Assembly (NCBI GenBank): GCA_029246385.1 | Contig: JAQWNG010000043.1 | Span: forward strand, 1 to 64,000 | Length of the DNA stretch: 64,000 bases | Source: Halioglobus sp. | GTDB taxonomy: Bacteria > Pseudomonadota > Gammaproteobacteria > Pseudomonadales > Halieaceae | Reading direction: 5' to 3' | Shown here: in pieces, positions 8,323-16,699 of the stretch | Position numbering within the stretch: position 1 is the stretch's first letter | Layout: each line of letters starts with the position of its first letter | Notes under the pieces: generated by a model | Database searches by the model: none | The model's input: only the letters and a program-made list of their open reading frames with translations | Told to the model about the DNA's origin: nothing | Made by a program: the position numbers and the translations under genes

Positions 8323-8702
8323 GCGCGCGCTCGCCTCCGTGTGTTGCCAAAAAACCCTTTTCCTTGGGCTTTTGGGGCACCCATCGTTATCCTAATTGGC
8401 TGTATGCTGATTCCGTTAGGATGGGCGGCTGCCGCAATTGGGCGTAGGCTGGCCCGCGGGGAGTTTTCCAAAATAACACAAGCGGCGTCACGCTGAGTGG
8501 AGCGGCGAAAGCGGGGAGATTTGCGATTGATGAAGTGCACTATTATGCGCTAAATGATCTCATGTCCGCGAGAGGGCGCCAAGATAAACCGTGAAGACTT
8601 TAGGCTTGTCCCAGTTCCACTGGCTTGGTGCTTGCAGCGATAGAGTTAGGTTAATATATACTACAAAAACGTATCGGCAGCGTTTAAGAATAGGGTGATT
8701 GG
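8323..8702. other. divergent 380-bp intergenic region
   Basis: This separates the luciferase-like gene from the PGPGW gene. A plus-strand frame contains one hydrophobic stretch but overlaps the start of the flavoprotein gene and has no ribosome site, so it is not called. No strong repeat was seen. Confidence 0.4.
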
Positions 8703-9110
8703 ATGGAGTTTCTGTCAAATTGGCAGCAGCCACTGTTGTGGGCTAGTGGTCTGTCGCTGCTCGCATTGATTGTGACGATGTTCGGCGTGCCTTGGGTGGT
8801 CGCACGATTACCAACAGATTACTTCGTCCGCGCAGAACGTGTGGTGTGGAGGGGTTCCTTTGACTCGCCATTGTTGTCATCTATCGCAGCGATGTTAAAG
8901 AATCTACTGGGCCTGCTGTTGGTCGCCCTCGGTTTGATTATGTTGGTGACACCGGGACAGGGAATCGTGACACTATTGATCGGACTGCTGTTGATGAATT
9001 TTCCGGGAAAGTATAATTTAGAGCGTTGGCTGGTATTGCGGCCAGGCGTGCTAAGGGGGCTCAATTGGTTGCGACATAGACAGGGAAAATTACCGTTTGA
9101 TCAGCCATAG
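8703..9110 (+). CDS. PGPGW-family putative membrane protein
   Basis: This 135-residue inner-membrane protein has two or three hydrophobic segments (about residues 12-35 and 60-100). The second contains VTPGQGIVTLLIGLLLMNFPGK, the TPGPG-like signature of the PGPGW transmembrane family. A basic C-terminal tail (LNWLRHRQGK) probably faces the cytoplasm. Function is unknown for the whole family. It is preceded by AGGGTGATTGG and followed 75 bp later by the class II aldolase gene on the same strand; a shared transcript is possible. Confidence 0.75.
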   Translation: MEFLSNWQQPLLWASGLSLLALIVTMFGVPWVVARLPTDYFVRAERVVWRGSFDSPLLSSIAAMLKNLLGLLLVALGLIMLVTPGQGIVTLLIGLLLMNFPGKYNLERWLVLRPGVLRGLNWLRHRQGKLPFDQP

Positions 9111-9185
9111 AACTATAGTTGACAGGCTATGGCTCAAGGGCCGCTAGGCGGAATAGCCAAGCAATACAATTTACGCGAGGTCGTT

Positions 9186-9956
9186 ATGCAAGTAATTCCT
9201 GGAATCGACGCTGAAGTCGTCAAGCGATTTGCACCTAATTCAGGCCGCAAGCCACTGCTGCCGGCGTTAAGCGAGCAGGCCCAAGTAGCTCTGATGTGTC
9301 GTATGCTTTTTAGGGAGGGCTGGAACGAGCACATTGCGGGTCACATCACCTATCGCCTTGATAATGGCGCCATGTTGACCAATCCCTGGGAGTTGGCTTG
9401 GGATGAGGTTGCCGCCAGCGACATTTTGACGTTGGATGAATCAGGCAGGATTATTGAGGGTGAGTGGAACGTGACCCCTGCCGTCGGGCTGCATGTGCAA
9501 TTGCATCATTTGCGCCCGGACGTGAAAGTCATTATTCATAATCACGCTCGCTGGAGTGGTCTCTGGGCTAATATGCACCGGGTGCCTCCCGTCTATGATC
9601 AAGCAGGGGCTTATGTGGACGGACCGCTGCCGCTTTTTGATGAGTATGCAGGGACGTTTGAGAATGAAGACAAGTCTCTAGCTGCGGCGAGGGCGCTAGG
9701 AGACGCCAAGTGGGCTTTGCTAGCTAACCACGGTTCGTTAGTCGTGGGAAAAGATTTGCGTCAGGCCCATCTTAGGGTTGTTACCTTAGAATGGCGCAGT
9801 CAGCGCGCTTATGAATTGGAGCAAGTCGGTGGGGGAGTGCCAATGACCGATGAGCAGATTGCTGAAATTGCTTTGCCAGACGCACATGGCTTTCCATTTT
9901 TATGGGAAGCGATGGCCCGGCGGGAGCTGCGAGAAGATCCTAGTATTTTAGAGTAA
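9186..9956 (+). CDS. class II aldolase/adducin-domain protein
   Basis: This 256-residue cytoplasmic protein covers a complete class II aldolase/adducin domain. The metal site is visible as the HNHA pair (IIHNHARWSG, ~residue 120) and a third His in LLANHGSLV (~182). The early GHITYRL and NPWELAWDEV segments match the substrate-phosphate/metal region. Family members are L-fuculose-phosphate-like aldolases or decarboxylases, and many stand-alone members act on unknown hydroxy-acids. The start is the ATG with GAGG five bases upstream; an in-frame ATG at 9129 lacks a good ribosome site. The stop lies only 15 bp before the TauD-family gene, so the two almost certainly form an operon and may act in one catabolic step series. 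Confidence 0.82.
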   Translation: MQVIPGIDAEVVKRFAPNSGRKPLLPALSEQAQVALMCRMLFREGWNEHIAGHITYRLDNGAMLTNPWELAWDEVAASDILTLDESGRIIEGEWNVTPAVGLHVQLHHLRPDVKVIIHNHARWSGLWANMHRVPPVYDQAGAYVDGPLPLFDEYAGTFENEDKSLAAARALGDAKWALLANHGSLVVGKDLRQAHLRVVTLEWRSQRAYELEQVGGGVPMTDEQIAEIALPDAHGFPFLWEAMARRELREDPSILE

Positions 9957-9971
9957 TAGAGGTAATTTTTT

Positions 9972-10895
9972 ATGACACTGCAAGTAACACCTCTCAAAAA
10001 TGTTGGCGTAGAAGTAAGCGGGTTCGATATCACTGAGCCGTTGTCGGATTCTGTGGCCGCCGAAATGGTCGCGCTTTGGAACGAGCACGCTATCGTGCTG
10101 TTTCGTGGCCAGAATGTAAGCCCCGAAAACCAAATTATCTTTAGTCGCATATTTGGTGAGTTAGCGCTGCACCCGCTGGCAGCGACTAGATCTCAGGAGT
10201 ACCCCGAGTTGTTTATGCTGGTGAATGAGCCGGACAAAGAAAAGTTTATGACAGCGAACTATAAAGGCCGCGATATAGTTGGCAAGCTCGATTGGCATAT
10301 GGATTTGCACTATACCGGTAGGCCTAACCGTGGGGCTCTGCTACGTGGAGTGGTGTGTGCAAGTGAAGACGGTCTGACTGGCTTTGGCGATCTTGCAAAA
10401 GCCTATGATGCACTGGACAAAGAGACGCAGCACTTAATTGAAAATATCAATGTGACATATGCGTTCAGTATGCAGCGGCGGCACATGCGGTATGTTGATT
10501 TGGAGGGCTACGAACCCGGGCCCTTCAGCCCTAGGAAGCCGTCTGATTTGAATTACCCTAATTTCCCCGAGGTTGTATACCCTGCGGTGGTTACTCATCC
10601 GGTTACCGGTCGTAAGATATTGGAGATCTGTGAACAATTTCTTGAGCGTGTCGTGGCGCCGCACCGCGCTGGACTGTCCAATGATGAGGCAGTTGATCTG
10701 TTGCAGCGTTTAGTCGAGCATACGCGTAAGCCCGAGTTTCACTACTTTCACCAATGGCAGCCGGGTGACATGGTGTTGTGGGACAATTGGCGTGCGATGC
10801 ACTGCGCGACAGGGACCAAACCCGGCGTGGAGAGGGTGATTCATCGTACAACTATTATGGGTGATGCCACGTTGGGACGCGTGATAGACGCCTAA
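9972..10895 (+). CDS. TauD/TfdA-family Fe(II)/2-oxoglutarate dioxygenase
   Basis: This is a 307-residue double-stranded beta-helix dioxygenase. The iron triad is recognisable as the WHMD H-x-D motif (~residue 112) and a distal His in WRAMHCATG (~277). The 2-oxoglutarate-binding Arg is in ERVIHRTTI. N-terminal FRGQNVSPENQIIFSRIFGEL is also typical. The family hydroxylates taurine, 2,4-D, alkyl sulfates, carnitine precursors and similar anions using O2 and 2-oxoglutarate; the substrate here is unknown. It follows the class II aldolase gene by 15 bp with an AGAGGT ribosome site, suggesting hydroxylation and C-C cleavage of the same compound. Confidence 0.88.
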   Translation: MTLQVTPLKNVGVEVSGFDITEPLSDSVAAEMVALWNEHAIVLFRGQNVSPENQIIFSRIFGELALHPLAATRSQEYPELFMLVNEPDKEKFMTANYKGRDIVGKLDWHMDLHYTGRPNRGALLRGVVCASEDGLTGFGDLAKAYDALDKETQHLIENINVTYAFSMQRRHMRYVDLEGYEPGPFSPRKPSDLNYPNFPEVVYPAVVTHPVTGRKILEICEQFLERVVAPHRAGLSNDEAVDLLQRLVEHTRKPEFHYFHQWQPGDMVLWDNWRAMHCATGTKPGVERVIHRTTIMGDATLGRVIDA

Positions 10896-11001
10896 ATGGC
10901 TCGGTAAAAGCGCGCATCAATGTCCTTCAAAAGTATTCAATGTTGACCGTAATTAACGAACCTATGAGCACAGAGGCGCCTTTCTTAAGCCTGATAAGCC
11001 C

Positions 11002-11030
11002 TTGACTCATAAACATGTGCTCCTTATAGT
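11002..11030 (+). promoter_or_regulatory. sigma70 promoter of the tRNA-Arg gene
   Basis: TTGACT and TATAGT are separated by exactly 17 bp and end 11 bp before the tRNA. The GC-rich sequence between the -10 and the tRNA (GTGACGGCC) looks like a stringent-response discriminator of stable RNA genes. Confidence 0.75.
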
Positions 11031-11041
11031 GACGGCCTTAC

Positions 11042-11118
11042 GCGCCTGTAGCTCAGCTGGATAGAGTACCTGGCTACGAACCAGGCGGTCGCACGTTCGA
11101 ATCGTGCCAGGCGCGCCA
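11042..11118 (+). tRNA. tRNA-Arg (anticodon ACG)
   Basis: This 77-nt cloverleaf has a perfect acceptor stem (GCGCCTG with CAGGCGC), a D-arm with TAGCTCAGCTGGATAGAG, anticodon stem CCTGG/CCAGG with loop CTACGAA, and a T-arm containing GTTCGAATC. The anticodon ACG is at 11076-11078 and in bacteria is normally deaminated to ICG by TadA, reading CGU, CGC and CGA. The 3' CCA is encoded. No integrase or duplicated tRNA end was seen nearby, so it does not mark an integrated element in this window. Confidence 0.97.
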
Positions 11119-11426
11119 TATAATTCAAAGACTCGCACATTCGTGTGAGTCGTCTGCTCAAAGAAACGTACAGTTACAAGCACCGTAAACGCGGTTTTGG
11201 CAAGAAAGCCACCCGCGAGCAAGAACCTGCAGTTCCACCCCTTTAGCAGTCATTGCGTTCGCGCTGCGCCTTTCCCAACTCAGTACTGCCGCCAGTTACC
11301 AGACCCTTGCGACCTTCTGATGACTAGATTTTTTTGCTGGCAGATTTACCCCGCAACACGAGGCGGGTAGACTAGCGAGCTTCCTCTTGAGGGCTGGAGG
11401 TCTAATAATCAATAGGAGAACACGTC
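11119..11426. other. intergenic region between tRNA-Arg and the acyl-CoA ligase gene
   Basis: About 308 bp with no gene. Just after the tRNA, ACTCGCACATTCGTGTGAGT can form a hairpin without a T-run. The region otherwise shows nothing I can name. Confidence 0.4.
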
Positions 11427-13076
11427 ATGTACCCAACATTAATTGAATATCTTGATCACTGGGTGGCCGAGTCTCCTAGCGATGTTTGGCTGCGAGAACC
11501 TAAGGGCGAACGTGTAATCGAGTGGACCTGGTTGCAAGTGCAAGAGGAGGTGAATGCTATCGCGGCTTGGCAGGAAACTATCTTAGACGGACCAGCAGTT
11601 AATGTGGGCTTGCTATCTCGTAATCGCGCACACTGGTTTATGGCTGACATCGGTACAATTGCGGCAGGCAATGTGACGATCCCTATGTTTGTCACACTGC
11701 CACGCGACACCGCTGAATACGTGATGCGGTTTACCGAAATGAAGCTTTTGTTTGTCGGTGAAACTGATAATTGGGAGGCGGTAAAGACCGTTCTGCCAGA
11801 GGATATTCTTCTGGTGACTTTGCCCGGTGTGACACTCGAGGAGCCTCATCTGTGTTGGGACGACCTGATTGCTAAACACGCCGGGCAGCGCCCGGAGTAT
11901 ACGTGTCAGCCCAGTGATCTCGTCTCTATCGTATTTACCTCTGGCACCACGGGTGTTCCCAAGGGGGTTATGCAAACACACGCTTCAAATGAGATACCGG
12001 TCAACCGATTCGTGGCGTCTTTTGCGACGCCCCCTCGTGGGCGCTATTTTTCTTATTTGCCTCTTGCTCATATTGCCGAGCGGCAGATAGTGGAGTATGC
12101 CTCACTGATTAATGGTGGTGTGGTGTATTTCAATGAGAACATGCTAACGCTGCTGCGCGATCTTCCTGCGTGTCGCCCTCACATCATGTTTGGGCCGCCA
12201 CGCGTATGGGAACAGTTGCAACAGGTGATCACCGGTCATTTCGGCTCACAGCAAGCGGTGACCGATGCATTGGAGCGCGACCCGGAAGGTTCGGGCAAGC
12301 AGGTTCGCGACATGCTCGGACTGGATGATGCGCTATATCTGCTTACGGCGGCGGCGCCGACGCCTCCGGCCCTCATTGAATGGTACGGTCAGTTCGGTCT
12401 GGATTTGATGGAAGGCTTTGGCCAGACCGAGGCCATGGGCCTTTCGGCTAACACGCACGAGCACCGTAAGATCGGCTCAATAGGACAGGTAGTGGGGAAT
12501 GTGGAAGTGCGCATCAGCAAGGAGGGGGAGTTACTGGCACGGGCATCGGGGCTTGCCGCCGGATATTACAAAGACCCTGAGAAAACTGCTGAAACCTTTC
12601 GCGATGGCTGGATTTATACCGGAGACAAGGCGCGGATCGATGAGGAAGGTTTCATTTTCCTGACCGGCCGGATGAAGGACTATTTCAAAACGATACAGGG
12701 TAAGTTTGTCGCACCCACACCGATAGAGAACGAATTTGCCAAGCATCCGCATACGGAGCAGCTGTGTCTGCTGGGGCGCGGCTATTCCAAGACGGTTATG
12801 GTGTGTGTGCCCAGTGCCCTTGCTCAGCAGGAAGACCAAGAGCAGCTTGCAGCGGCGCTAATAGAACACGCGCGGGTGGTAAATCAGGACGTTGATAAGC
12901 ATGCTCGTATCGGAGCAGTAATAATGTCGATAGAAGCTTGGTCAATCGAGAATGGCATGCTGACGCCGACGCTTAAGATTCGCCGTGAACAGATCGAGCA
13001 GAGATTTGGCGAACGAGCTGCGCAACTAGCGCGAGCGTCAGCGGAGCAGGGCGAACTACTCATTGAATGGCATTAG
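11427..13076 (+). CDS. AMP-binding long-chain acyl-CoA synthetase-like ligase
   Basis: This 549-residue ANL-superfamily adenylating enzyme carries the P-loop FTSGTTGVPKGVMQTH (~residue 170), the A5-type EGFGQTEAMGLS, the hinge GWIYTGDKARIDEEGF with TGRMKDYFKTIQGKFVAPTPIE, and the C-terminal catalytic Lys in TPTLKIRR. The sequence after the P-loop (YLPLAHIAERQ) and the long AHIAER insertion are typical of long-chain FadD15/LACS-like enzymes rather than the FadD3/FadD19 type. It forms acyl-CoA from a fatty or similar carboxylic acid with ATP. The start has a strong AGGAG site. It is transcribed alone and is convergent with the next SDR gene. Confidence 0.87.
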   Translation: MYPTLIEYLDHWVAESPSDVWLREPKGERVIEWTWLQVQEEVNAIAAWQETILDGPAVNVGLLSRNRAHWFMADIGTIAAGNVTIPMFVTLPRDTAEYVMRFTEMKLLFVGETDNWEAVKTVLPEDILLVTLPGVTLEEPHLCWDDLIAKHAGQRPEYTCQPSDLVSIVFTSGTTGVPKGVMQTHASNEIPVNRFVASFATPPRGRYFSYLPLAHIAERQIVEYASLINGGVVYFNENMLTLLRDLPACRPHIMFGPPRVWEQLQQVITGHFGSQQAVTDALERDPEGSGKQVRDMLGLDDALYLLTAAAPTPPALIEWYGQFGLDLMEGFGQTEAMGLSANTHEHRKIGSIGQVVGNVEVRISKEGELLARASGLAAGYYKDPEKTAETFRDGWIYTGDKARIDEEGFIFLTGRMKDYFKTIQGKFVAPTPIENEFAKHPHTEQLCLLGRGYSKTVMVCVPSALAQQEDQEQLAAALIEHARVVNQDVDKHARIGAVIMSIEAWSIENGMLTPTLKIRREQIEQRFGERAAQLARASAEQGELLIEWH

Positions 13077-13096
13077 GGTGAGCATGCTGCTGCGCC

Positions 13097-13870
13097 TCAA
13101 TCAAATAGCGACGCCCAATTAATTCCGTTAATGTGACCGCCACCATCGGCATAGAGGGTGTTGCCCGTCATGTATCTCGCCTCTTTGCTGGCGAGAAATA
13201 GTGCTACACCGGAGATGTCTTCGTAGGGATCTCCCATATAGCCCATTGGAATCTGCTTGTTAACTCGTGCAGCCATTTCTGGTGCAAATTCTTGCATAGA
13301 GCGAAAGGCTGCCGTTTTAGCACCGGGACAAATAGCGTTCACGGTAATACCGTAGGGGGCCCACTCAACCGCGGCACTGCGCGTAAGGCAGCGCAGGGCT
13401 TCTTTGGCGATATTGTAGTCTGATGTTTGCGGGTGAGCATTCACGCCATTCAACGAACAAAGATTAATAATACGCCCAAAGCATTGCGCTTTCATGGAGT
13501 CAAATACGGCATTCATGGCCCAGCGTGCGGCAAATAATCCACCGTCGAGCTGGCGTTGAAATTCTTCGTCAGCCTTCTCTTCAATGTTAGATATAGTACC
13601 GAGTGGGACCGCATTGTTTATCAAAACGTGGACCGCACCAAACTGTTCAGTAGCGTCGCTGAGTAGCGCTAAAACCTGTTCTTTCTGGGTAACATCGCAA
13701 TGTCGGTAGACAACTTTGCCTCCCTTTGCCTCGACTGCGACTGCCAAAGCTTCGCCTGCCTCATCGTTAATGTCCGCCGCCACGACCTGATAACCTTCTA
13801 CCGCAAATCGCGTCGTAAAAGCCTTTCCTAGTCCATCTGCGGCTCCCGTTATAACCACTATCTTATCCAT
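13097..13870 (-). CDS. short-chain dehydrogenase/reductase (SDR)
   Basis: This 257-residue classical SDR has the cofactor motif TGAADGLGKAF (residues ~8-18), the NNA motif (~86), catalytic Ser in NLCSLNG and Tyr-x-x-x-Lys in YNIAKEAL, and the C-terminal NTLYADGGGHINGINW. An acidic residue after beta2 (VVAADINDEAG) indicates NAD(H) preference. The start is the ATG with GGAGAG upstream; an in-frame GTG at 13882 is rejected. Such SDRs oxidise secondary alcohols on fatty-acyl, sterol or terpenoid substrates, and the particular substrate cannot be read from sequence. It is a single gene on the minus strand. Confidence 0.88.
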   Translation of the reverse strand: MDKIVVITGAADGLGKAFTTRFAVEGYQVVAADINDEAGEALAVAVEAKGGKVVYRHCDVTQKEQVLALLSDATEQFGAVHVLINNAVPLGTISNIEEKADEEFQRQLDGGLFAARWAMNAVFDSMKAQCFGRIINLCSLNGVNAHPQTSDYNIAKEALRCLTRSAAVEWAPYGITVNAICPGAKTAAFRSMQEFAPEMAARVNKQIPMGYMGDPYEDISGVALFLASKEARYMTGNTLYADGGGHINGINWASLFD

Positions 13871-14004
13871 TAAGCTCTCCACAACGTCTTACGGTGCTAC
13901 TCTGAGAAGGTTGCATGCCGTCTTTATGGTATCAATGTCAATTTGGCATAGTTGAATGCGGCAGAGTGTGAGGCTAAAAGCGCAGACGCCTCTCTACTTG
14001 TCTG

Positions 14005-16260
14005 TTAGAAGACGTACGTGACGGTAACGCCGTAGTTACGCGGTTCATTCCACTGGCCAAAGGATGCTAACGGAGGGATGAGAACGGCTCGGTAATAGCG
14101 CTCATCCGTAATGTTGCGGCCATAGATCGAAACCGTCAACCTATCGCGTAAGCGAACGTCGATATTGGCATTCCAAAATCCGTTTGCATCCACGTCTCCC
14201 AGTACATCGTTATTGAAGATCGTGACATAGCTATCGCGCCATGCGTAGTTTACGTTGTATGACATCTCGCTGTCGTCGAACACAGGGTGGACATAACGCA
14301 CTCCTGCGCCAAATGTAAATTCAGGGGTGTTGCGCATTTTAAGTTTAGATGCATCGTCAGGTACTCCTGGAATGCCGGCTATTTGAAAGTTATCGTAACC
14401 GGCATCAAGATACCCACCTTGCGCCACTGCCGTTAGGCCATCGGCCAACAGTGCGGTCATCTCTAACTCCAATCCCTGCATGGTCGCTGATGAAGCGTTC
14501 AGGACGACTGTGTCTACTAGGCCTGATGGGTCTGTGACAATGATATCCTCTTGCTTATCCTTATACTCGCTGGTGAATACTGCTGCATTAATACGCAGGC
14601 GTTGGTTCCACCAATCACTTTTGACACCGGCCTCATACGTTTCCACTGTTTCTGGGTCATATTGGCGAACATTGTCTACAGAGGTGATGCGGCCGAAAAA
14701 TCCGCCGCCCTTGAAACCCTCAGAGTACGAGACATAGGCCATAAGACCGTCTGTGAAGTCGTACTGCGCGCCAATACGCGGCGAAACCTGATCCCAGTCA
14801 GCGTCAACTTTGACTGTCTCTCCGCCAGGGACGAGTGGGGCACCGTCTTCTGACTCAAACTGAGAGCTGGAGGGTTCCAGGCTTCTCTCGTCATACGTGT
14901 AACGCGCAGCCAAATTGAGTGTGAGCTTATCGGTTAGTGACCAGTCTGCGCTAGCGAATGCAGCATAAGACGTGTTTTCTCCACGCTGTTTGATTATTGC
15001 GCGGGTACCGACAGGCCATGTGCCACCAAAGCTGTTTGTTGGGAAAGGTCCTGTTGGAAGATACTTCCACAAATCATAGCTGGTCTGCGCTGCATCGTAA
15101 TCAGATTGCCAGTAATAGAGGCCAGCAGTCATCACCAGGTCACCGATGTTGCCAGTAGCGCGCAGCTCTTGACTGAATTGCGAATAGCTCTCGTCAACAT
15201 TGACGTATAGAAATTCGAGACTGTTTGCATCATATTCTTGGCGAGAACTCTCGTCACGATCAATATAGCCAGTAATCGACGTAATCATCCAATTGCTTAG
15301 GTCATAGCTCATTTTGAGATTATAAAAGTCGTTCGTGGTATTTGCTGAGTTGGGCGCATTGGTAGAGCTGTGGTTCTCATCGCTGCCAGTATCAAATAGG
15401 AAGCAGCCGTCAAAACTAGGTCCGGTCAATAGGCATGCGGCATCTTGAGGCACAGTGAGTTCAAATTTATTGAAGTCTGCCCAGGCGCCTACTTGAGACT
15501 TATCCATTGTGCGCTCGGCCGTGAATAGAACATCGAATTCGTCAGTGAACGAGTAGATTATCGTCGCGCCAAAGTTTTCTAGGTTCTGGCCACCTTGGTC
15601 TTCGTCGTAGGTCGTATTCCTGATGTAGCCATCGCTTTCAAGTTTGGAGGCGAAAAGTTTTATGCCGCCCTTATCTGTCAGCGGTAAGTTTAAAAGACCG
15701 CGAATATCCTGCCGACCGTCCTCCCCAAGCGTACCCTGAACTTTTCCCCCGAATCCTTTCGTGGGGGCTGTGCGTATAATGCTAAGCGCGCCGCCTATAG
15801 TGTTTTTCCCAAAGAGCGTGCCCTGCGGACCACGCAGAACTTCGATGCGTTCGAGGTCAAAGTTTTCTAATATTTGTCCAGAGTTCGTGCCTAAGTAAAC
15901 ACCGTCCAGCAAGACGCCAATACCGGGATCGAGGCTTTTGTCAATTTCTTGATAGCTCACCCCCCGTATGGCGATTGCAGCTCCCGACTGCAGCCCTGGC
16001 ACTTTGTTAATGAGTAGGTTTGGAACAAAACCTTGGATGTCCTGCAAATCTCGAATGCTAGATTGCGCTAACTCCGTAGCAGTAATTGCGCTTACCGCCA
16101 CAGGTACTAGCTGCATTGACTCTGCTCGTTTTCGCGCTGTGACAATCACTTCTTCAAGGGTAAGTGTTGACGCTTCGTCGCTCGCGTACGTGGTCATTGG
16201 CCCAGTTAATCCAATAAAAAAAAGTGCTAGGGCTGAGGCTAATGCAGTTTTCGTTACCAT
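14005..16260 (-). CDS. TonB-dependent outer-membrane receptor
   Basis: This 751-residue receptor has a signal peptide (cut near TYAS-DEA, ~27), then a TonB-box-like segment LEEVIVTARKRAESM, the plug domain (~45-160) with IEVLRGPQGTLFGKNTIGGAL, and a 22-strand barrel ending in a C-terminal aromatic YVTVTYVF. The VIVTARKR...VPVAVSAIT form is the abundant sphingomonad/Halieaceae type, which often serves uptake of steroids, carbohydrates or other non-iron compounds. No N-terminal secretin signalling extension is present, so it is not a FecA-type regulator. The ligand is unknown. It is transcribed alone, divergently from the molybdopterin oxidoreductase gene. Confidence 0.95.
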   Translation of the reverse strand: MVTKTALASALALFFIGLTGPMTTYASDEASTLTLEEVIVTARKRAESMQLVPVAVSAITATELAQSSIRDLQDIQGFVPNLLINKVPGLQSGAAIAIRGVSYQEIDKSLDPGIGVLLDGVYLGTNSGQILENFDLERIEVLRGPQGTLFGKNTIGGALSIIRTAPTKGFGGKVQGTLGEDGRQDIRGLLNLPLTDKGGIKLFASKLESDGYIRNTTYDEDQGGQNLENFGATIIYSFTDEFDVLFTAERTMDKSQVGAWADFNKFELTVPQDAACLLTGPSFDGCFLFDTGSDENHSSTNAPNSANTTNDFYNLKMSYDLSNWMITSITGYIDRDESSRQEYDANSLEFLYVNVDESYSQFSQELRATGNIGDLVMTAGLYYWQSDYDAAQTSYDLWKYLPTGPFPTNSFGGTWPVGTRAIIKQRGENTSYAAFASADWSLTDKLTLNLAARYTYDERSLEPSSSQFESEDGAPLVPGGETVKVDADWDQVSPRIGAQYDFTDGLMAYVSYSEGFKGGGFFGRITSVDNVRQYDPETVETYEAGVKSDWWNQRLRINAAVFTSEYKDKQEDIIVTDPSGLVDTVVLNASSATMQGLELEMTALLADGLTAVAQGGYLDAGYDNFQIAGIPGVPDDASKLKMRNTPEFTFGAGVRYVHPVFDDSEMSYNVNYAWRDSYVTIFNNDVLGDVDANGFWNANIDVRLRDRLTVSIYGRNITDERYYRAVLIPPLASFGQWNEPRNYGVTVTYVF

Positions 16261-16699
16261 ACGTATACATTCCTAGTTATTGTTTTTTCTTCAACCGCGG
16301 TGCAGCGCGGTATCGGAATGCTCTGTTATTCCTAACTCAGTTCGAGCGGTTGTGTGATCTGCTAAATACAACATAAAGCATTGATGTTACAGCAATAAAC
16401 AGTGGTGTGCTGTTTCATTATCACGCTATTTTCAAAAGCGTTACATATAGTGGCCGATCAAGCTTATTTTTTGCGTTGAAAATACGCAAAGGGCCCGAAA
16501 CTTGTTGGCTAGATCTCACGTCATAACGTTGTGATTGTGCGTCATTGAACTCTGCGGGCGGGAACGTGTTTTCTAGACATTTAACGATTAATTTTTTTAT
16601 ATGATATAAATAGCGCAGGCTAGGATTTTGGTAAGAGTTGGTCGTATTCGCTATTTTGCGGGTAAGGTATACATAAATAATAAATCTTTGAGAATAAGT
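16261..16699. other. divergent AT-rich intergenic region
   Basis: This lies between the TonB receptor and the molybdopterin oxidoreductase. It is AT-rich with long A/T runs and contains a candidate plus-strand promoter at 16581-16610. No gene was recognised. The plus-strand frame stays open back to 16628 but without a better start. Confidence 0.4.
16581..16610 (+). promoter_or_regulatory. candidate promoter for the molybdopterin oxidoreductase gene
   Basis: TTAACG and TATAAA are separated by 18 bp in AT-rich DNA, about 90 bp before the likely start codon. The low-complexity context raises the chance of a false match. Confidence 0.35.

Noticed and set aside
8293-8496. 67-codon plus-strand frame with one hydrophobic stretch
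   Set aside because: It overlaps the start of the luciferase-like gene and lacks a ribosome site.
11042-11118. tRNA as an integration site for a genomic island
   Set aside because: No integrase or duplicated tRNA 3' end was found, and flanking genes look chromosomal.
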